A stretch of 64,000 nucleotides of DNA from Virgibacillus sp. NKC19-3 (lineage in GTDB: Bacteria; Bacillota; Bacilli; Bacillales; Amphibacillaceae). The stretch spans positions 3,100,001 to 3,164,000 of the forward strand of contig NZ_JAGYHC010000001.1 of NCBI RefSeq assembly GCF_019837165.1, given 5' to 3'. Both the position numbers and the translations under genes were made by a program. Under the pieces are notes generated by a model, which worked only from the letters and a program-made list of their open reading frames with translations, searched no databases and was not told where the DNA came from. Of this stretch, positions 34,701-43,611 are shown piece after piece. Numbering within the stretch: position 1 is the stretch's first letter; every line of letters starts with the position of its first letter.

Positions 34701-34948
34701 AACACTCTCCCCTTTCAACGTAATCTAGTAGCAAGCGCCATACAATTACACTTTCATCCATTGTACCACGCCGCATCAACTAATTTGCATAAAATGATAT
34801 GAAACTACCAATCGACAAAATACGGGTGGTACCTGGCACTGTTCGCTTTTTCCGCAACAAAATTACTTATTCCTTCCACATTTATCCCAAATTCCTCCCT
34901 ATGTATCTTATTAGGATAAAGGTGTAAGCTAAGAAATGAGTGCTAACA

Positions 34949-35566
34949 ATGACAAAAAGAAAGACGGTGAATACATTGGAATTGTTAAGTATCAACGGGC
35001 TATGTCAGATTGTTGGCGTTTCAGAACATACGGCAGCAAATTGGATCGAAAATTTTAATACCCATATCCCGCAAACAACAGAGCTGGGCGTTACGTATTA
35101 TCACCCGGAAGCGATTGAGACATTAAAATTCATTAAAGCATGTAAAAATAAAAACTATCAGACGGAGCAAATAAAGGAAATGTTAGCAAATAAAATTTCT
35201 CCTATCACAATGGAACGAACCATAGAAGATGTGCAAGAGTCATTAGATCAAGGAAATTACAAAGAAAATATTTTAACAGTGATGCAAACAATTGGAAAAA
35301 CAGTTTCCAATGTCGCTGATCAGGAAAAATCAATAAAGTCCTTAGAAGAACAACACAATGAACAAAACAAGCGAATCAAGGACATGGAAAAACAAGCAAA
35401 AGAAATAAATAACTTAAAACAAGAAATCAAAGCTTTAAAGCAAGAACAAACACCAGCAAAAGAATACGAAATAAAAAAGGAATCATTCGCGAAGCTTTTT
35501 GAACAACAAAAGGAGGATCACGATTGTTTCAACCAGATAAGAAAAAAGCTGCACCAGGAGACTTAG
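34949..35566 (+). CDS. MerR/RacA-like HTH protein with coiled coil
   Basis: A 205-aa protein. The first 75 residues are a winged helix of the MerR/RacA type ('GLCQIVGVSEHTAANWIENFN', then 'YYHPEAIETLKFIKACKNKNYQTEQIKEML' across two strands). Residues 115-180 are a charged coiled coil. This layout matches RacA and related chromosome-anchoring or accessory DNA-binding proteins. It lacks clear identity with B. subtilis RacA, so I leave the symbol blank. The ribosome site is weak (AAATGAG). The 3' end overlaps the next gene by 43 bases. Confidence 0.7.
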   Translation: MTKRKTVNTLELLSINGLCQIVGVSEHTAANWIENFNTHIPQTTELGVTYYHPEAIETLKFIKACKNKNYQTEQIKEMLANKISPITMERTIEDVQESLDQGNYKENILTVMQTIGKTVSNVADQEKSIKSLEEQHNEQNKRIKDMEKQAKEINNLKQEIKALKQEQTPAKEYEIKKESFAKLFEQQKEDHDCFNQIRKKLHQET

Positions 35567-35742
35567 TGGAATTTAAGAAAGATGATTTACTTCTAACGGG
35601 AATAACGCTGCCATCTAAATGTAAAAATAGTATTATCATTGAAATCTCTTCAGAAAATGATTTGGAAACCATTAATTACCGTTACCCTAACACGGTAGTT
35701 GCTCACAATAAATATAGGGTTATAGATAAAAGAACAAAATAA
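35524..35742 (+). CDS. DUF2187 (YkvS-like) protein
   Basis: A 72-aa protein with an SH3-like beta pattern: 'PGDLVEFKKDDLLLTGITLP', 'NSIIIEIS' and 'NTVVAHNKYRVI', the DUF2187 layout of YkvS. It begins at TTG 35524 with AAAGGAGG seven bases before it. That ribosome site and start lie inside the upstream HTH gene, in another frame, so the pair is co-expressed. Function of the family is unknown. Confidence 0.8.
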   Translation: MFQPDKKKAAPGDLVEFKKDDLLLTGITLPSKCKNSIIIEISSENDLETINYRYPNTVVAHNKYRVIDKRTK

Positions 35743-35756
35743 AAGAACAAATTAAC

Positions 35757-35793
35757 AAAACCTTGAGAGGGGATAGCCTCTCAAGGTTTTTGT
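35757..35793 (+). terminator. Intrinsic terminator
   Basis: AAAACCTTGAGAGG, loop ggatag, CCTCTCAAGGTTTTT: a 13-bp stem and T-run directly after the DUF2187 gene. Confidence 0.92.
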
Positions 35794-35896
35794 CAGCTTG
35801 AAGATGTTTGCATCAATTTTGATAGGTCATACCTTCCTTTTTTATTGCCTAGGAAATTATAAAATGATTTGCTTGGGCATAACGTATTATTGATTA

Positions 35897-36236
35897 ATGG
35901 CTACGTCCAGCTACAAGCGCCAAAAACGAGGAGATAACACGAGAGCTCCCTACGATAAAGAAGACTTGGCGACTGACAAGCCGACAGGCGCAGGCAGAGC
36001 CATAGTCGCACTTATGCCTGTGGCGAAAGTCATCATCGGTTCACTTGACAAAGGAAGGCCGACTAAGAACGGCCTTGCCGGCCAACTCACGGCTCCCCTG
36101 ATGCAGGGGCATGATTCCTTTTCGCTTTCCAAGCATAAGATTCACGTAGACTTTCGCCATTCATTGGCGACAAGTCACGTTCATCTAATCTCAGTTGCAA
36201 CGCGGGGGTCTCTACGTTTTTAACCAGGCGCTTTTC
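35897..36236 (-). repeat. Intergenic repeat family, copy B
   Basis: About 340 bp without a gene, relatively GC-rich. In reverse complement it shares 'agtcggccttccttt', 'gcataagtgcgact', 'tctgcctgcgcc' and a 'cagtcgc..gtcttcttt' block with 19721-19997. It opens with 'attaatggctacgtccagc' and has internal complementary blocks (ggcgcttg…, gaaaagcgcc). It may be a structured RNA, a non-autonomous element or a relic. Confidence 0.6.
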
Positions 36237-36265
36237 GCTTTTGTTCTTAAAAGCGGACATAAAAG

Positions 36266-36736
36266 TCACTGCCATATCTTCATTCTACGCCATCGCTCAA
36301 ATATCTTAGTGACCATCCAATAGAAGCAAATTCCGACTGAAGCCCCAGCGCTATCAATCAGCACATCCCTCAACTCCCCACTTCTGCCAGGAACAACGAG
36401 TTGATGCACTTCATCTGATACAGCGTAGATGATACAAACCCCAAGCGTTACAATCGAGTTCCGATACCAGCGCATCCCACTTTTACTTAAAGCGTTTATC
36501 ACAAATACCGCAAGCATTGAATAGGCAAAAAAGTGGGCATTCTTTCTTACAATGTGGTTAAAACTATTTATATCTAGATTCACACTTGAGAAAATAGTAT
36601 CCACTATAGTTATAATATTTTCCGTAATTTTATTACTCAGCTCATTTGACTCCGTGGCTGGTTGGTCGGATAAGTAGAAGATTACCCCCATCCATACAAT
36701 CACTGCAGTCCAAGCAATCTTTTTTTTCACAGTCAT
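36266..36736 (-). CDS. VanZ family membrane protein
   Basis: A 156-aa integral membrane protein with four hydrophobic segments and the VanZ pattern: 'MGVIFYLSDQPA' in helix 1, 'HIVRKNAHFFAYSMLAVF' (conserved K-x-x-H-x-x-x-Y) and 'YAVSDEVHQLVVPGRSGELRDVLIDSAGA' in two short stretches with the acidic DE-HQ and GR-D residues. VanZ proteins give low-level teicoplanin resistance in Enterococcus; most homologues have unknown roles at the cell envelope. AAAAGGA precedes the ATG. Single gene. Confidence 0.88.
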   Translation of the reverse strand: MTVKKKIAWTAVIVWMGVIFYLSDQPATESNELSNKITENIITIVDTIFSSVNLDINSFNHIVRKNAHFFAYSMLAVFVINALSKSGMRWYRNSIVTLGVCIIYAVSDEVHQLVVPGRSGELRDVLIDSAGASVGICFYWMVTKIFERWRRMKIWQ

Positions 36737-36867
36737 ATGAAGGATTCCTTTTTATTTATTTTTTCGAGAATCATGTGAAGGATTGTTCAAAAAGCCCAGG
36801 AAAAAACAGTAGCTAACCACCTCGTACTTTTCCTGCTCCTTACTAATAAGCATTTACGCTATTTCCT

Positions 36868-36893
36868 GTTTAACAAACACGAAATCAGGTAAT
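36868..36893 (+). promoter_or_regulatory. Possible sigma-B promoter
   Basis: GTTTAA, 14 bases, GGTAAT, about 38 bases before the ATG of the GlsB-like gene. Spacing and both hexamers resemble the general-stress consensus (GTTTAA/GGGTAT). The family's stress role agrees, but no experiment supports it here. Confidence 0.5.
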
Positions 36894-36930
36894 CTATATA
36901 ATAAATCACGAAACATTAGGAGGAAATAGC

Positions 36931-37185
36931 ATGAGTTTTATTTGGAGTTTAATTATGGGAGGTATTTTAGGTTGGTTGGCAAGTTTAATTGCCGGTAAAG
37001 ATATACCAGGCGGGATCATTGGAAATATTATCGCCGGTTTTATTGGCGCATGGATTGGCTCTTCCTTGTTTGGAAGTTGGGGCCCTGAAATGGGGGGCTT
37101 TTTCATTATTCCAGCCTTAATCGGTGCCATTATTCTTATATTCATCGTAAGCTTAATTATGAAGGCGATGAGAAAAAGTACGTAA
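36931..37185 (+). CDS. GlsB/YeaQ/YmgE family stress membrane protein, paralogue 1
   Basis: An 84-aa protein with three short membrane helices and the family's glycine pattern: 'GGILGWLASLIAGKDIPGGIIGNIIAGFIGAWIGSSL' in overlapping short parts, then 'LIGAIILIFIVSLI'. AGGAGG precedes the ATG. Such proteins accumulate under stress in many bacteria; molecular role unknown. It is nearly identical to the product at 38793, and the two frame a DAACS carrier read in the other direction. A sigma-B-like promoter lies upstream. Confidence 0.9.
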   Translation: MSFIWSLIMGGILGWLASLIAGKDIPGGIIGNIIAGFIGAWIGSSLFGSWGPEMGGFFIIPALIGAIILIFIVSLIMKAMRKST

Positions 37186-37357
37186 AAAGCGAACGGAGGA
37201 GCTTACAAAGCAACGACATGTTAAACTGCCATTACTCCTCCCTGCCCCTGCGCTCCCTGGTAGCCAAAAACGATCCCCACCATAAACAGGAATGGGATAC
37301 CTATTGAAAGCGTCAATGTATGAGAAAAGATATAATGCTACAATGACTCTGAGGAGA

Positions 37358-38500
37358 TTAACGATTCATTGCCTTATCAACAATTAAGGCAATAGCTCCA
37401 TCTCCAGTTACATTTGTAGCTGTACCAAAACTATCTTGAGCCATGTACAGGCCGATCATTAAACCTAAAGCTGTTTCATCAAAGCCAAGTATGGAACTTA
37501 ATAAACCTAATGCAGCAATGACCGCACCACCAGGTACACCGGGTGCAGCAATCATAACGATTCCCAGCATTAAAATAAATGGTAACATCATGGTGAACGA
37601 TGGCATTGATAAGCCATTTGATATTACCATGACCGCGACAGAACAAAGCACAAGCGTAATGGTGCTCCCAGATAAATGAATCGTTGCACACAAAGGAACT
37701 GCAGAATCTGCTATTCCATCACTGACATCATTTTCCTTTGACTGTCTAACAGTAACTGGAATCGTTGCAGCACTTGACATGGTTCCGAGGCCGGTAAAGT
37801 AAACAGGCAACATCGTTTTTAAAGCGGAAAAGGGGTTTCGACCTGTGAAGGCACCTGCAACCGTAAACAAGATAATTAACCATACCCAATGTACAGCTAC
37901 AGCTGAGACTAATACCAAGCCAAATGCCTTTAATGTATCTACGACTGTTCCATCAGCAGCAAGTTCTGCAAATATACTCCCAATATAAAATGGCAAAACG
38001 GGAATAATAATCTTCCATATCATTCTTTCAATTATCTCTTTCCCTTCATCAAAAAAAGACTTTAACGTTGGGCTATTAACTCTTGTAATACCAATACCAA
38101 ACACAAATGCAGCTACTAATGCTGTCATAACTCCTGTTAACGGATCAATGGTAAATTCAAAAAAGGGCTCAAATCCTGCTGCTTCTTCGGCATTACCACC
38201 ACTCTGACCAGCTAATAATGGTATAACAAAAATAGCAACAATAAATGCTAGCGTGCCTGCAAGTATGGTTGAGGAATAAGCAATAGCGGAGGTTAACCCA
38301 AGCATCTTCCCTGAATGCTTTCCGAAACTGGCAATACCACTAACAATAAAAAAGATAATAATAAGCGGAATCGTGAATTCAAGAAATTGTCCAAAAATCT
38401 CTTTAAACGTAACGATAATTCTAATAATAAATTCAGGTACAATCAAACCGATAATAATCCCTGTCACAATCCCAAGCGCCAACTTCACAATTAACTTCAT
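37358..38500 (-). CDS. Dicarboxylate/amino acid:cation symporter (DAACS)
   Basis: A 380-aa carrier of the PF00375 glutamate/dicarboxylate family with about eight helices and two re-entrant loops. Seen are the serine-rich loop 'GLGTMSSAATIPVTV', the 'LSGSTITLVLCS' region (a change from the usual N-x-DG-T), 'GVPGGAVIAALGLL' and the C-terminal 'SFGTATNVTGDGAIALIVD', with the substrate-binding Asp/Asn. It imports acidic amino acids or C4 acids with Na+ or H+. It is somewhat shorter than GltP/GltT. AGGGAGG precedes the ATG. Confidence 0.9.
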   Translation of the reverse strand: MKLIVKLALGIVTGIIIGLIVPEFIIRIIVTFKEIFGQFLEFTIPLIIIFFIVSGIASFGKHSGKMLGLTSAIAYSSTILAGTLAFIVAIFVIPLLAGQSGGNAEEAAGFEPFFEFTIDPLTGVMTALVAAFVFGIGITRVNSPTLKSFFDEGKEIIERMIWKIIIPVLPFYIGSIFAELAADGTVVDTLKAFGLVLVSAVAVHWVWLIILFTVAGAFTGRNPFSALKTMLPVYFTGLGTMSSAATIPVTVRQSKENDVSDGIADSAVPLCATIHLSGSTITLVLCSVAVMVISNGLSMPSFTMMLPFILMLGIVMIAAPGVPGGAVIAALGLLSSILGFDETALGLMIGLYMAQDSFGTATNVTGDGAIALIVDKAMNR

Positions 38501-38792
38501 ATCTTCATCACCCTCCCTTCTATAATATACAATATGACTTTAACACAGAGCTTATTCAAACTCAATACAATTTTCTGAAACAACAAGTCCCGAGACTGCT
38601 CATTTCCCCAGGGTGTATAATGCCTAATAAAATGGGTACATTAAGCAAGAAGCTCGCATAAAGGAGAGTGGAAAAAATGTCGCTAATCGTACGATACAAT
38701 CAGAATTGATACTCCCTTTAGATCTTGGAGCTTACAAACGATATACCACGTTATCTTTACAGTACATTATCAATTAACAAGGAGGAATGATG

Positions 38793-39044
38793 ATGAGTTT
38801 TATTTGGAGTTTAATTGTTGGAGGAATTCTAGGCTGGTTGGCAAGTTTGATTGTCGGTAAGGATGTACCAGGTGGAATAATTGGTAACATTATTGCGGGT
38901 TTTATAGGAGCATGGATTGGTTCCTCCCTACTAGGAAGTTGGGGCCCTGAAATGGGTGGTTTTTACATCCTCCCAGCTTTAATTGGCGCCATCGTACTTA
39001 TATTCATCGTAAGTTTGATTTTGAAAGCGATGAGGAGCACGTAA
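38793..39044 (+). CDS. GlsB/YeaQ/YmgE family stress membrane protein, paralogue 2
   Basis: An 83-aa near-copy of the product at 36931, differing mainly at I/V and F/L positions and at the C-terminus. Three ATG codons are tandem or near-tandem (38787, 38790, 38793). AAGGAGG is ideally spaced (7 bases) for the third. The 5' leader is unlike that of paralogue 1, so regulation may differ. A bidirectional hairpin closes the gene. Confidence 0.9.
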   Translation: MSFIWSLIVGGILGWLASLIVGKDVPGGIIGNIIAGFIGAWIGSSLLGSWGPEMGGFYILPALIGAIVLIFIVSLILKAMRST

Positions 39045-39078
39045 TTGCATACGGAGCTCAGGAAGTTTGTAATCCACT

Positions 39079-39122
39079 GTAAATGGAAGCAAGAAAGCCA
39101 ATCAGGCATCCTTGCTTCCATT
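39079..39122. terminator. Bidirectional terminator
   Basis: AAATGGAAGCAAG and CTTGCTTCCATTT pair perfectly around 'aaagccaatcaggcatc', between the convergent GlsB-like and ASCH genes. Confidence 0.85.
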
Positions 39123-39463
39123 TATTCTGCTGCCTCAAATTCATGGACCCATACCCTTATCTCCGGTTTCCATTTCATACTGGGATGTATAGACAGTATC
39201 GATTGTTTGTATTCTTCCAGGTTTTGAAATCCTTCCTGCAAAGCATGTTCATCTGTAACATCACCAAGTTTTTGCGGATATACATCTGTAATGATAAACT
39301 TGCGGTCTTTCAGTACCATGACCTCATCAATATCTGCATAACGACCATTCCTGCGAGTTGCTGTTTTTTCTCCATTGATTACTCTATCTATGTCTGCTGG
39401 AATGGTAATAAGTCTTTCAATGGAACACGTTTTTGGCGGAAGCGAATAGTTCTTATCCTTCAT
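39122..39463 (-). CDS. ASCH domain protein
   Basis: A 113-aa protein with the ASCH fold (PF04266): 'DIDRVINGEKTATRR' gives the conserved G-x-K-x-x-x-R and 'EHALQEGFQNLEEYKQSI' the typical helix. ASCH proteins bind RNA or act as nucleoside-related hydrolases; this one is annotated in relatives only as RNA-binding-like. ATG 39463 has GGGGAG; the frame runs on to 39502 without a ribosome site. The stop lies in the shared terminator. Confidence 0.82.
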   Translation of the reverse strand: MKDKNYSLPPKTCSIERLITIPADIDRVINGEKTATRRNGRYADIDEVMVLKDRKFIITDVYPQKLGDVTDEHALQEGFQNLEEYKQSILSIHPSMKWKPEIRVWVHEFEAAE

Positions 39464-39529
39464 TGAAATTCTCCCCTTTTTTACATTATAACAAATACGC
39501 ATCTAGAAGCACAGAGACAGTTCTTGGTT

Positions 39530-39572
39530 AAAAAAGAAGTCATGGCACGAAGATTTCTTTCCCATGACTTCC
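39530..39572 (-). terminator. Terminator of the BCCT gene
   Basis: On the minus strand GAAGTCATG and CATGACTTC form a stem around 'ggaaagaaatcttcgtgc', followed by TTTTTTA. Confidence 0.82.
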
Positions 39573-39614
39573 TAACTATTGATTGGAAAGGGTAAGGGGA
39601 AACCTAAATTCCCT

Positions 39615-41141
39615 TTACAAATTTTGTTCTTTGAAAAGCTCCTTGCTTACGCGTGGTGCGGTCCAAAATGTGGTTAACATCAACAAAGATACGGGGACTC
39701 CCGTTACTACAATAAAAGATTGCAGTGCATCAATGCTCGATTCCCCGATCATGATAAGAACAGTTGCTACGACTCCCATAAGAAATGCCCAGAACACACG
39801 CAATAATCTAGATGGATCCCCATTCCCAGTAATGGCCATGGAAATGGTCAAGGACATAGAATCTGTCGTTGTTAATACGAAAATAATGGTTGCTATCAAG
39901 AATAGAAAACCTATGATCGTTCCAAAAGGAAGCTGATTCGCAATGGCAATCATCGCTGCTGGTGCACCATCACTGTTTAACGGTCCTGAAACAGAACCAG
40001 GATTACTCATTTCTCCCTCTATTCCTGTTCCTCCGATAATTGTAAACCAGAACGTTGCTATAATAGGAGCAATTACCGCAACAGCTGTTACAATTTCCCG
40101 AATGGTACGACCACGGGAGATACGACTTACAAATAATGCCATCATCGGTGCATAACCAAGGAACCAAGCAAAGAAGAAAACGGTCCATCCACCAAGCCAA
40201 TCGCTATCGCTAGTGAACGTACTCATGGAAATGAAATTCTGCACATATAATCCAAAAGCCTCCAGATAGGAATCGAAAATAAAGAGTGCCGATCCTAGTA
40301 CAAGAACAGCCGCAATAAGGAACAGAGACAAAATAACATTATAACGACTCAAAATTTGTATCCCTTTATGAATGCCAGTTGCAGCAGAAATGGCAGCTAA
40401 TACGACAATCACAATAATAATCACGCATTGAATTACGATATTATTTGGAACCCCAAACAAAGCATTTAATCCATAGCCAGCCTGCAAACCGAGGAACCCG
40501 ATCGGTCCAATGGTACCAGCTGCTACCGAGAGAATAGAAAACACATCTACCAATGTTCCAAGTACACTTTTTTTCATAATCTTATCACCGAAAATCGGAT
40601 AAAGCAGTGCTCTTGGCTTAAGTGGTGCTCCGCGATGATAATGGGCGTACATCAGTACAAAAGTTCCAAGAGTTCCAAGTATCGCCCATGCAAGAAAGCC
40701 CCAATCAACAAAACTGGTAGCAAGTGCAGGTGGAACTGCTTCTGCAGAGCCTGCCTCAATACCGGAAAAATGTGGTGGAACCGTCAAGAAATGGCTCACT
40801 GGCTCAGCGGCAGCCCAGAATACGCCTCCTCCCGCCAGCAATGTACACATAATAATAGATATCCATTTAAAATTGCTCATCTCCGGCTTATCCAAATTAC
40901 CTAATCGAATTTTTCCGAACTTCGAATACCCCAGAAATAAAGCAATCAAAAAAGTTCCCAATAAAAGAAATTGATAAATGGTCCCAAAGTAGGTCACGGA
41001 CCAATCAAACAAGTAATTCACGGCATTTGTAACCATTTCCTGGTTGATCACTGCGAAAATCACAAAAGCAATCAATGCCCCGCCACTTAGAATAAGAACA
41101 GATTTATCAATCGTTTGTTTATTCTTGCTCAAATTATTCAA
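39615..41141 (-). CDS. BCCT family transporter (glycine betaine/choline/carnitine)
   Basis: A 508-aa secondary carrier with 12 helices. The BCCT signature in helix 8 and the following loop is visible: 'GWTVFFFAWFLGYAPMMALFVSRISRGRTIREI' read in parts (GWTVFFFAWFLGYAP, then RISRGRTIRE). It imports betaine-type osmolytes with Na+ and fits a salt-adapted host. I choose the TTG at 41141 behind GGGAGG (9-base spacing). The longer frame from ATG 41189 puts that ribosome site inside the gene. The aromatic box is partly changed (FFF for the usual W-rich motif), so substrate is uncertain. Confidence 0.88.
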   Translation of the reverse strand: MNNLSKNKQTIDKSVLILSGGALIAFVIFAVINQEMVTNAVNYLFDWSVTYFGTIYQFLLLGTFLIALFLGYSKFGKIRLGNLDKPEMSNFKWISIIMCTLLAGGGVFWAAAEPVSHFLTVPPHFSGIEAGSAEAVPPALATSFVDWGFLAWAILGTLGTFVLMYAHYHRGAPLKPRALLYPIFGDKIMKKSVLGTLVDVFSILSVAAGTIGPIGFLGLQAGYGLNALFGVPNNIVIQCVIIIVIVVLAAISAATGIHKGIQILSRYNVILSLFLIAAVLVLGSALFIFDSYLEAFGLYVQNFISMSTFTSDSDWLGGWTVFFFAWFLGYAPMMALFVSRISRGRTIREIVTAVAVIAPIIATFWFTIIGGTGIEGEMSNPGSVSGPLNSDGAPAAMIAIANQLPFGTIIGFLFLIATIIFVLTTTDSMSLTISMAITGNGDPSRLLRVFWAFLMGVVATVLIMIGESSIDALQSFIVVTGVPVSLLMLTTFWTAPRVSKELFKEQNL

Positions 41142-41390
41142 AAATGATTTCCTCCCAGCTATTTTTACAATAGCATTTAAAATTAACACGCAACAAAAGA
41201 GGATACATTTTTTAAAAAGTCATGTCAAGCTAAGAAATGAAGGAAACATGAGGGGCAACGCTTATGCTTTTTCGTGGAATCTCATGAATCATCAGGCATG
41301 GTCGCACAACCCAAGTATAAATGGTTAAAATGAATTGGAATTTATTCGCAGTGTGGGAATATTTTTATGAAACCACAATGGGAAGCAAGA

Positions 41391-41412
41391 GAACCGCCTC
41401 GCCCCTGCTTCC
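41391..41412 (-). terminator. GGAAGC hairpin after the lipase gene
   Basis: GGAAGC at both ends (inverted) encloses a GC-rich loop, 14 bases past the lipase stop. It resembles other GGAAGC-type hairpins in this window (39079, 58414) but lacks a T-run. Confidence 0.45.
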
Positions 41413-41425
41413 TTACCACCCTTAT

Positions 41426-43038
41426 TTATTTCCGAGGAAATTCTCCTACATAAACGGAATCCACAATCGTTCGTTTAAAGGGATTCCCATCTTTGGTTAA
41501 TCCATCTATATCAATCGTAATATTATATGCTCTGTCCTGTTTATCAAATGTCAGTTCTTGAGAAAGGTTGGTACCACCGGTAACAACCCAGGTTTCACTA
41601 TTGTTTGGACTGTCGGATTCTGTTACATGATAAGTCGCTTTTACCGTGTCTTCCTGCACGTTGGGATTATTGACTTTTAATTTGTAAGCAAGCTGCTGAT
41701 TTTTTTGCAAACCAGCCATCTCCTTTTCCGTTCTTATCCCAACATCCGATTTCTTTTCCATGTCATAGTCAGCCACTAAAAGATATGCATTTTCCTCCTC
41801 AGCCTCCATCTCTATTTGCCACTCTCCAATTTGGGGATTATCCAGCGTAAGTGAATGACTAATTGCTCCAGAGAAAAAAACTTCATCTTCTTTCCCTATC
41901 TCTACATTTGCGCTCATTTCTTTCCCAGAAGGATCTAACACTTTTATTTGCGAAAGGTCATCTGCCGTTAATAGATGAAGGTTCACTTTGGCAACATTTT
42001 CTTCCACTGCCACATTCATTTTATTTTCGCCTCCCTCTATGAGAGGTCCACCATGAACCCATTGATTAGCAACTGGCATATTTTTGGGTATGTTCTCGTC
42101 AGAAATATTCGCTCCTTCCCGTGCATAATCACCTGTTATATATTCTTCAAACACGGGAAATGTTAATCCGGTTCGAATGGACATATGATCCCAATCTCCA
42201 ACTGCTAATTCGTGACCACCGGGAATATTGCTACTGACCGAAGTGACCACTCCATCGTTATCACCGTAACTGGATAAATACATGCCCCAAACCAGGTAGA
42301 TGAAAACATGGATCCCCAGTCTGTTCCGCCCAATGTAAAATAATCGTTAGCATAAGCAAGCGGCTCCTGATCAATCATTGAACGAAAGCTTTCCATGTAG
42401 CCGGTTTCCATCGCCGTTGTCCCTTCTCCCTGCATCCCGATCAGATCTGCGAGCCAGCCAGCCCAAGAACTGTTCGCCAAATCTGCTAGTTGTGACCCAT
42501 GATGCGGACTTGAAAGTGTAATCACATTATCCACATGTTCAGATGCGTCGTAGTAGGTAAGCGCTGTTTGCGCATCAATTCCTCCCTTACTATACCCAAT
42601 AATTGTTACTTTTTTACCATCAAAATAAGATGAAATCTCCTCAATCTTATCAGCCAATAATTCACCATTATCCCACATATCTGCAGAAGCACCTCCGGCA
42701 TCATACAATTGCACAAATGCTGTTTGATAACCTGCATCATAAGCCAATTGAGGCATGTCATTGTCTTCCCAGAAAATTTGCGCCGCATTATTTAAACCGG
42801 GAACAAATAACAAGACAGGTGCATCATGCTTTAAATCAGAGGGGGTTTCACCGGCATACCATTCCCCGGGTGTCTCTTCATTTCCGTTACTTCCCTTTCC
42901 CATAACAGAAATTGGCTCTTCGGGGAAGTGGGAAGATGGTTCTTTTACTTCCTCAGCCACAGCATGAACAGATTGCCCTACAATAACCAGGATTGTCAAA
43001 AAGAGAACAATGAGCAAATGTCCAAAACTTTTCGTCAT
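41426..43038 (-). pseudogene. Secreted lipase/esterase, frameshifted
   Basis: Two overlapping frames give one protein of about 537 aa. The 5' frame (43038 to about 42290) has a signal peptide, 'LLFVPGLNN' and the nucleophile elbow GYSKG ('IIGYSKGGID'), then 'LSSPHHGSQLADL'. It is thus an alpha/beta hydrolase related to triacylglycerol lipases. The 3' frame (about 42292 to 41426) continues with 'GDNDGVVTSVSS', which supplies the catalytic Asp, and 'DHMSIRTG', the catalytic His, followed by a C-terminal beta-rich domain. The frames join at a GGGG run near 42292-42295. One more G would give ...WFGGMYLSSYG. This is either a real inactivation or a homopolymer error. ATG 43038 has GGAGGAG. Confidence 0.8.
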
Positions 43039-43141
43039 ATCTACTCCTCCAAAAATCATTTAGGTTCACTTTAAAGATATGAAGGGGATTGCTTATCTTA
43101 TTACAGGCTTATCATGACGTATTTTGAGGTTCCAAAAAAGG

Positions 43142-43170
43142 AAAAACACCTCCACATGAGGGAGATGTTT
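43142..43170 (-). terminator. Terminator of the cel/chb operon
   Basis: On the minus strand AAACATCTCC and GGAGGTGTTT pair around ctcatgt, followed by TTCCTTTTTT. Confidence 0.82.
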
Positions 43171-43266
43171 CATAATCAATCATTTTTCCTTTTAGAACTT
43201 CTCATCCATCCTTCATTGCTCGATCAAAACAACAGGGCTATTAATTCGCCCTTCCCTGCTTTCCGC

Positions 43267-43611
43267 TCATTTCTCTCCCAATAAACGGTTCACTTTCTCA
43301 TTTAATACATGCTGATTGCGATATATTTCAACCATCTCCTCAACAAGACTTTTCTCCGACATCACTGTCATTAAGTGATCCTGTGCATGAACAAGCAATA
43401 CCGGTAAATTCCCCAAACTATCTTTCGCATCTTCCTGGATAAAAGTTGTCTGTAATTTATGTGCTTCCAATAGCTCCTCTGAAGCTTGTTTTATTTTTGA
43501 ATCCACTTGATCGAACGCTGTGTTTCTGGCATCCTGTAATGCTTCATGTAAATAATTCTTGGCACTTCCTGCATGTAATATGATATTCATTGAGAATTGT
43601 TCAATGTCCAT
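43267..43611 (-). CDS. PTS lactose/cellobiose-family IIA component
   Basis: A 114-aa all-helical phosphocarrier. The active histidine is in 'LLVHAQDHLMT' (His75 by the family pattern), and the trimer-forming helix 'AGSAKNYLHEALQDAR' precedes it. It passes phosphate from HPr to the IIB protein encoded at 45657. I start at ATG 43611; the upstream ATG at 43626 lies in the end of the deacetylase gene with no ribosome site. Last gene of the operon, before a terminator. Confidence 0.9.
   Translation of the reverse strand: MDIEQFSMNIILHAGSAKNYLHEALQDARNTAFDQVDSKIKQASEELLEAHKLQTTFIQEDAKDSLGNLPVLLVHAQDHLMTVMSEKSLVEEMVEIYRNQHVLNEKVNRLLGEK

Noticed and set aside
35897-36275. ORFs of 60-108 codons on both strands of repeat copy B
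   Set aside because: No ribosome sites, arginine/proline-rich composition from GC-rich repeat sequence, and no agreement with copy A.
37200-37340. Small hydrophobic minus-strand ORF downstream of the DAACS gene
   Set aside because: A short frame (SIGIPFLFMVGIVFGY…) begins after a stop without ATG or ribosome site; probably a relic or chance.
41190-41420. Gene in the gap before the BCCT start
   Set aside because: Short frames only, no ribosome site; the longer BCCT frame to 41189 would place its own ribosome site inside the gene.
42292-42298. Programmed -1 frameshift in the lipase gene
   Set aside because: The G-run is not arranged as an X XXY YYZ slippery heptamer in the reading frame, and no stimulatory hairpin is evident just downstream.
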